Assembly (NCBI GenBank): GCA_023055355.1
Contig: JALJCS010000002.1
Span: 85,771,001-85,835,000 of the forward strand
Length of the DNA stretch: 64,000 nucleotides
Direction: 5' to 3'
Origin: Agelaius tricolor
Lineage: Eukaryota; Chordata; Aves; Passeriformes; Icteridae
The position numbers were made by a program, and so were the translations under genes. Under the pieces are notes generated by a model, which was given only the letters and a program-made list of their open reading frames with translations, had not been told where the DNA came from and made no database searches. The first letter of the stretch is position 1; each line of letters opens with the position of its first letter. This document shows positions 59,518-64,000 of this stretch, piece after piece.

Positions 59518-62500
59518 TCACTGGGATTTTATGTAGCAAAGTCAGATAAAAAAGAGATAACAGAAGTAAAAACAAGGGAAACAGAAGGAGTACTTGGTTA
59601 TTCTCTGCATGCTACCTGGTTATTTTTATAGGCTATATCTTAAATATATTGATACTGGCAGGTGAGGAAGCACAGCAAAGCAAAAAGAATGTGACAATTA
59701 TGGTTGTGACAATTTGGCCATTGGGATTTGATGACTGGCATTATTGACAAAGGAGATTGCAAGGGTCCCTGTGGAAAGAGACGATGGAATTCACGGAATA
59801 AATAAGACATGCTGGGAAAAAGTTATGAGGCCATATATCTTGGTTTACACACAAGAGCATCCAACTCAGCTCTCCTTAGAAGATTTCCACCAGCTTTATC
59901 GAAGCTAGATGGAGACAAGGATATTCGTGCAGAGGTCAAGTTCTTTCTCGTATATCATTTTTGTTTAGAAGTGGTTTCTTTCTGGAAAAACAGTACCTTA
60001 GGTTTCCAATAAACAGAATTTTTTTTAATACACAGAAACAGTATTTCAGTTTCTAGTTTGAGAGAAAACCAGAGATAAGTAGGCACTGAAATTATGTTGA
60101 TTTGCACATAAAGCAATCATTTTTTAAGGACAGCAGACCCTTATTCAGATGCCATAAAATTGCATGTCTTACTCTTGCATTACTTCAGAAGAAAATAATT
60201 AAGGATTGAGCAAACATCCAAACAGCACTGACATCATCTTTCTGTCACTGAAATGTTTAGATTTTGGTTTCTCCTATATAAATGTCATTTCACCAAGCCA
60301 ATCTTCAACCCTCAAAACTTAAAACATGAACAGAAATATTGGATGAAGGATAAGACTATTGTTATTCCCTAAGTATTGGACTCCATGACCCAGACAATGA
60401 TGATCAATCATGACCAGTAGATCAATTCATTATAAAGGTTGGGACTGAGCCCTACTCAGGGGAAGTCCATTTCAGTCGCATTGTTTTCTTTCTTCTACCC
60501 ACCTGCATCATGAGTTCTTCCATGCAGTGACACACAGACGTTGAAAATAGCAAGGGGAAATGACCTGGCCATTATGGCAGAGAATTTAGGTGCAAGTTGG
60601 TGTGCATATGGAAAAAAACAGGACAGTCATTTTGTGTAGGAGAGAATGAATTTCTGCTCTGCGGGCCTTGTCTAGACAGGTGGGATGGGAGGGATTTGAT
60701 GGAAGCAATTTGATTTTAGATAGGAAACATCCAAGTCCTCATGTGAAGTTTAAGAACTTCAGCTCAAAGATTTCAGGAGCCTGGGGCTTAGGTTTGGTTA
60801 TGGATTTCCTTTATTTGCATTTTCTTAAACTCTTTGATACTGGGCCAAACTTAAACAAGAACTCAAACATCCTTTGCCTTGCTAAGATTTCTTATGTATG
60901 TATGTGTTTTCTTATGTTCTTATGTATGTTCACATATAGCTGTGGGACTTGGAACCTCAAAGATGTAAATGCCTGTGGGATGGGGAGGTCTCTGCCACAG
61001 CTGATGATCCAACATGGTTTGTCATCCACCACTGGGAGACAGTCTGGGATGAGACTGGAGCTGTGCTTGTTTTCCATAGTGCAACAGAAAACTGCCCTGA
61101 TCTCAAGTAAACAGAAAGGAAAATCACCTATTTCTTAACACAAGGAGAGAAACTGAGTTTTCAAGCCAAATTTTGGAGTAAAAATATGTCTGCTTTGCCA
61201 GAAATCAGAAGTAAATCATTGCAATGTCCTGTGTCCCCGCAATACACACATGCTGATAACTCAGGGTGTCCTCTGGCCAGTTCAGCCAGCACAGTTGGAA
61301 TCTTTGTTTTCAGTTTTCAGTCAAAAGTGAAGTAAATATTTGCAAGAGAATATTTTCCTAACAGGGACACTTTCAAAAGTACATTTTCTGGAAAAGAGCT
61401 CTGCCATCATCCTCTTTTATTGTGCAGTCCTGCAAGCCCAGGGCAGGCAGGGACAGAGAAATAAATCAAGTGCTCTGAACCTGCATGTTCAGCCTTTACA
61501 GCAAACCATGTAAGAGTGGTTCAAACAGGAGAGAGCCGATAAGATGACCTGACTTCACAGAATTTTGAAGAGCAGTTCTTTGAACTTTGAAAGCCTCATT
61601 TGTAAAAGATAAGATTTACGGTCCTAAAAAGGGCAGGAAAGAGTTGACAAACTGTTGTCACCTGGGAAAGCATTCCCGATAATTTTCCTTTCCGGTTCCA
61701 AGAACAGAGTGTTTTAGAAACACAAGTGGACAATAACCTTTTGGTTGAGTCTATTTGACTTTGATTCCAGTCAAATTGACATTTTAGGCTTTACTTAAGT
61801 AACTTTGATGTACTTTAAAGATTAGGTCCTGATAGTAAAAGGACCTGCACTGTTGTCTTTGTTCAGATGCTATTAAAAAAGGGAAAAACATCTGAGAATT
61901 TTCGTCACCAGCTTTGTCATTTTCTAGATAAAGCATTACTACTGTTTTGTCAGTATTCATATTTTAGTTGCAGCCTCTGTATCAGGACCCTCTGTGATAA
62001 GTAGTGTATATTAATGAAAGAGAGTCCAGCCTAGATTCAGCTGATCTAACTTGAGACATTTACCTGAGGAATCTAATTTAGGACCAAAATTGATGCTTCT
62101 CCCATAAACAATGGGACACTATGTAGGATACTTCAGATATTTGTCAGCCACTTACCCTCTGGAGGTGATTCTCTGCCTTGGCTGTACATAAATAGTGCAG
62201 ACACCTGAATTGCTGAAAGACAGGTGAGATAAATCTGAGCTTTCCTTCTCATAGAAGGGAGTAGAGTAAAATAACAAAAGAGAAAAATTATAGAAGATAG
62301 AAATTTTTTAACCCACTGTCTATACAAAGAGCGTGAGCAACACAGCTTAGGTGATCTGCCAAAGGCCAGACAGCAGGAGACAGGCCCAGGTGTTGATCAT
62401 GATACTTTGAAAGCAGAATTTTATCTATAAAAAAAAGCTTACATCTCTGGGAGGGGCCTTAAGATTTTGCCTAATATAAACAAAGACAATAGAACTGGAA

Positions 62501-64000
62501 AATTATTTTTAAAAAATTAATATTCATTCAATTTATTTATTTCCACTTTCAGAAAAACATTGAAAATTATTAAATCTTAATGCTTTTCACTTTTCCATGA
62601 AAATTCTCAGGAATATTATATTCATAGCATATCAAGATTATCACATAAAAGCTAATGCTGAAGTTTGTTTCTCATCTACTGCATGTAATAGTTTTGGCCA
62701 TACAAACAAAGCACCAAGGCTCCAAAAACCAGTCATGTCTCTGGAATGGAGCTGGAGTTGTGTGGTACATACCTGCCCTAAAACCATGACAAAAAACCAA
62801 AAATCTTCAAAATTTCCATAATTTTTGATTTCCCTTAAAAATCAGGTAATTTTCATTTGCTGAAACTTTGAAGTGAAAAAACTGTGTTGCAAATAACAGA
62901 AAGAAGTGTTCCATTTGAACACCGAAAATTTGGGGTGTATCAACATTTTTTCTTTAGCTGTGGTAGATTCCTTAGAACAACCCAATAGCACAAGTGTTGC
63001 TTCTGATTCTTTTTCCTTTTTTTCTGGTATAAATATGCACAAATAAAAGAATGATTAGAGCAGATCAGAGTAAAACTCTGTCTGATTCAGTACGCAGTCC
63101 CATGACAAGATCTATGTTTCATTTAAAAATGAAAAGTAGATTGAACAAGAGAACGGAGCAGCCAGAGACACAGTTGGCACAAGTAGCCTGTGCACAGCAA
63201 ATGAATTGAAATAGTCATGCATAATATATGCACCAAATAGTTCCAAAGTTGTAAACAAATGCACAACAAATAGAGATAGAATGAAACTAATGTAATTAAA
63301 TATTTGCTATAAATACTTTGGCTGGTTCTTATGGATAAAATTTCTGCTGCAATGAAGAGAAAGAAAATTTCTGAATTATAGAAAACAGAATCCAATTCAG
63401 CATTTAACAGAAAGCGTTTAAAATTTTATCATAATTAGAAGTTCATAGAAAAGCAAAAAAAAAAAAAAAAAGAAGGAAATTTATTGCATGAGCATTGGAG
63501 TATGAAAAGGATTTTGCCAGGGTACCCTCTCTATCTTTGATGTCCACTTTAAAAAAACATATTTTAAAAAAAACCTTATGGAGACTAAGTGAAGAGCCAG
63601 CAAAATCATGTGAAAATTACATAAAATGTACTGCTGTGAGGCACTGAAAGAGCTGCACTTGCTTAGCTGCTTCCTCAAATAGAACACAAGTAGTGAAAGG
63701 CCCAATTTAAGCAGTGGAAGGCTTAATCAACAGGAAACGCTCTTAAGAGAAAAGGCAGGTCATTTATTTCTTGATTTTTTTATATTCAATACATGCATTA
63801 GTGAAACACAAATTAATTAATAGTGCAGAGTTGTGTGGGAAACCATGCCAGATTTGCAGATATTGTGAGGAAGACAGTGTTTGTTTGCTTAATAAAAATA
63901 AAGTCTAAATACTCTTCTCCCTGATCAAGAAATTTGGGGATCCAGCAGTAAGGGTGCCTAGGAGCCGGGCAGAAAGAGAATTTTATGTGGACAAGCCCAT
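59518..64000. other. Unique A+T-rich non-coding DNA
   Basis: No gene or interspersed repeat is recognised. The longest frame (60668-61138, plus, 156 codons) starts at TTG. Its first ATG, near 60800, leaves about 113 codons with no known domain. A short TATG-rich stretch is at 60892-60930 and a 17-A run at 63455-63471. Confidence 0.5.
63455..63471. repeat. Homopolymer run of 17 A
   Basis: Seventeen A lie in an A+T-rich stretch with no retroposon body attached. Confidence 0.9.

Noticed and set aside
60668..61138. 156-codon open frame
   Set aside because: It starts at TTG, shrinks to about 113 codons from the first ATG, shows no family signature, and its length is within chance expectation.
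61753..61776. Hairpin with 8-bp arms (ATTTGACT / AGTCAAAT)
   Set aside because: Several 8-bp inverted repeats with short loops are expected by chance in 64 kb.
1..64000. Possible tRNA, rRNA or CRISPR loci
   Set aside because: No tRNA-like B-box with a matching cloverleaf, no rRNA sequence and no regularly spaced direct repeats were found by eye on either strand.

Overview
The window looks like vertebrate nuclear DNA, and specifically bird, possibly songbird. The diagnostic signal is a set of CR1-type LINE (non-LTR retrotransposon) fragments. They are 5'-truncated, lack poly-A tails and end in short ATTCT-like 3' repeats. One is interrupted by an LTR of a kind typical of avian endogenous retroviruses. 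The background is A+T-rich and poor in CpG, with scattered microsatellites. There are no operons, Shine-Dalgarno sites, CRISPR arrays or compact genes. The bird assignment rests on recognising repeat families from general knowledge, not on a database search. The songbird part is a weaker guess.

No protein-coding gene could be supported. The longest open frames are about 150-160 codons, which is roughly what chance gives in 64 kb over six frames. Many of them begin with GTG or TTG, or lie inside repeats. The window is best read as intergenic DNA or the interior of a large intron. A few short exons could be hidden in it and could not be recognised without alignments.

Layout. 1-11.3 kb: unique A+T-rich DNA with a GA microsatellite, a CAA microsatellite and a TTATTA-rich block. 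11.4-12.6 kb: plus-strand CR1 fragment with a decayed ORF2 (reverse transcriptase) end. 12.6-21.8 kb: unique, with a 19-G run. 21.8-23.4 kb: minus-strand CR1 split by a 1.13 kb LTR flanked by the 4-bp duplication CAGG. 23.4-28.9 kb: unique, with a GC-richer block at 27.0-27.6 kb and a CpG-dense patch at 28.8 kb. 28.9-29.2 kb: minus-strand CR1 fragment. 29.2-46.6 kb: mostly unique, with a 23-C run, a pyrimidine-rich block at 35.0-36.1 kb and a 50-bp CR1 tail at 36.7 kb. 46.6-47.8 kb: minus-strand CR1 with a decayed ORF2 end. 47.8-57.3 kb: unique, with an AT repeat and a 140-bp A-rich tract. 57.3-59.5 kb: a cluster of an uncertain GC-rich LTR-like block and two plus-strand CR1 fragments from different lineages. 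59.5-64 kb: unique.

No novel multi-gene system is visible. The points most worth checking are the nested LTR-in-CR1 structure, the CpG-dense candidate exon at 28.7-28.9 kb, the compositionally odd blocks at 27 and 35 kb, and several possible conserved non-coding elements.
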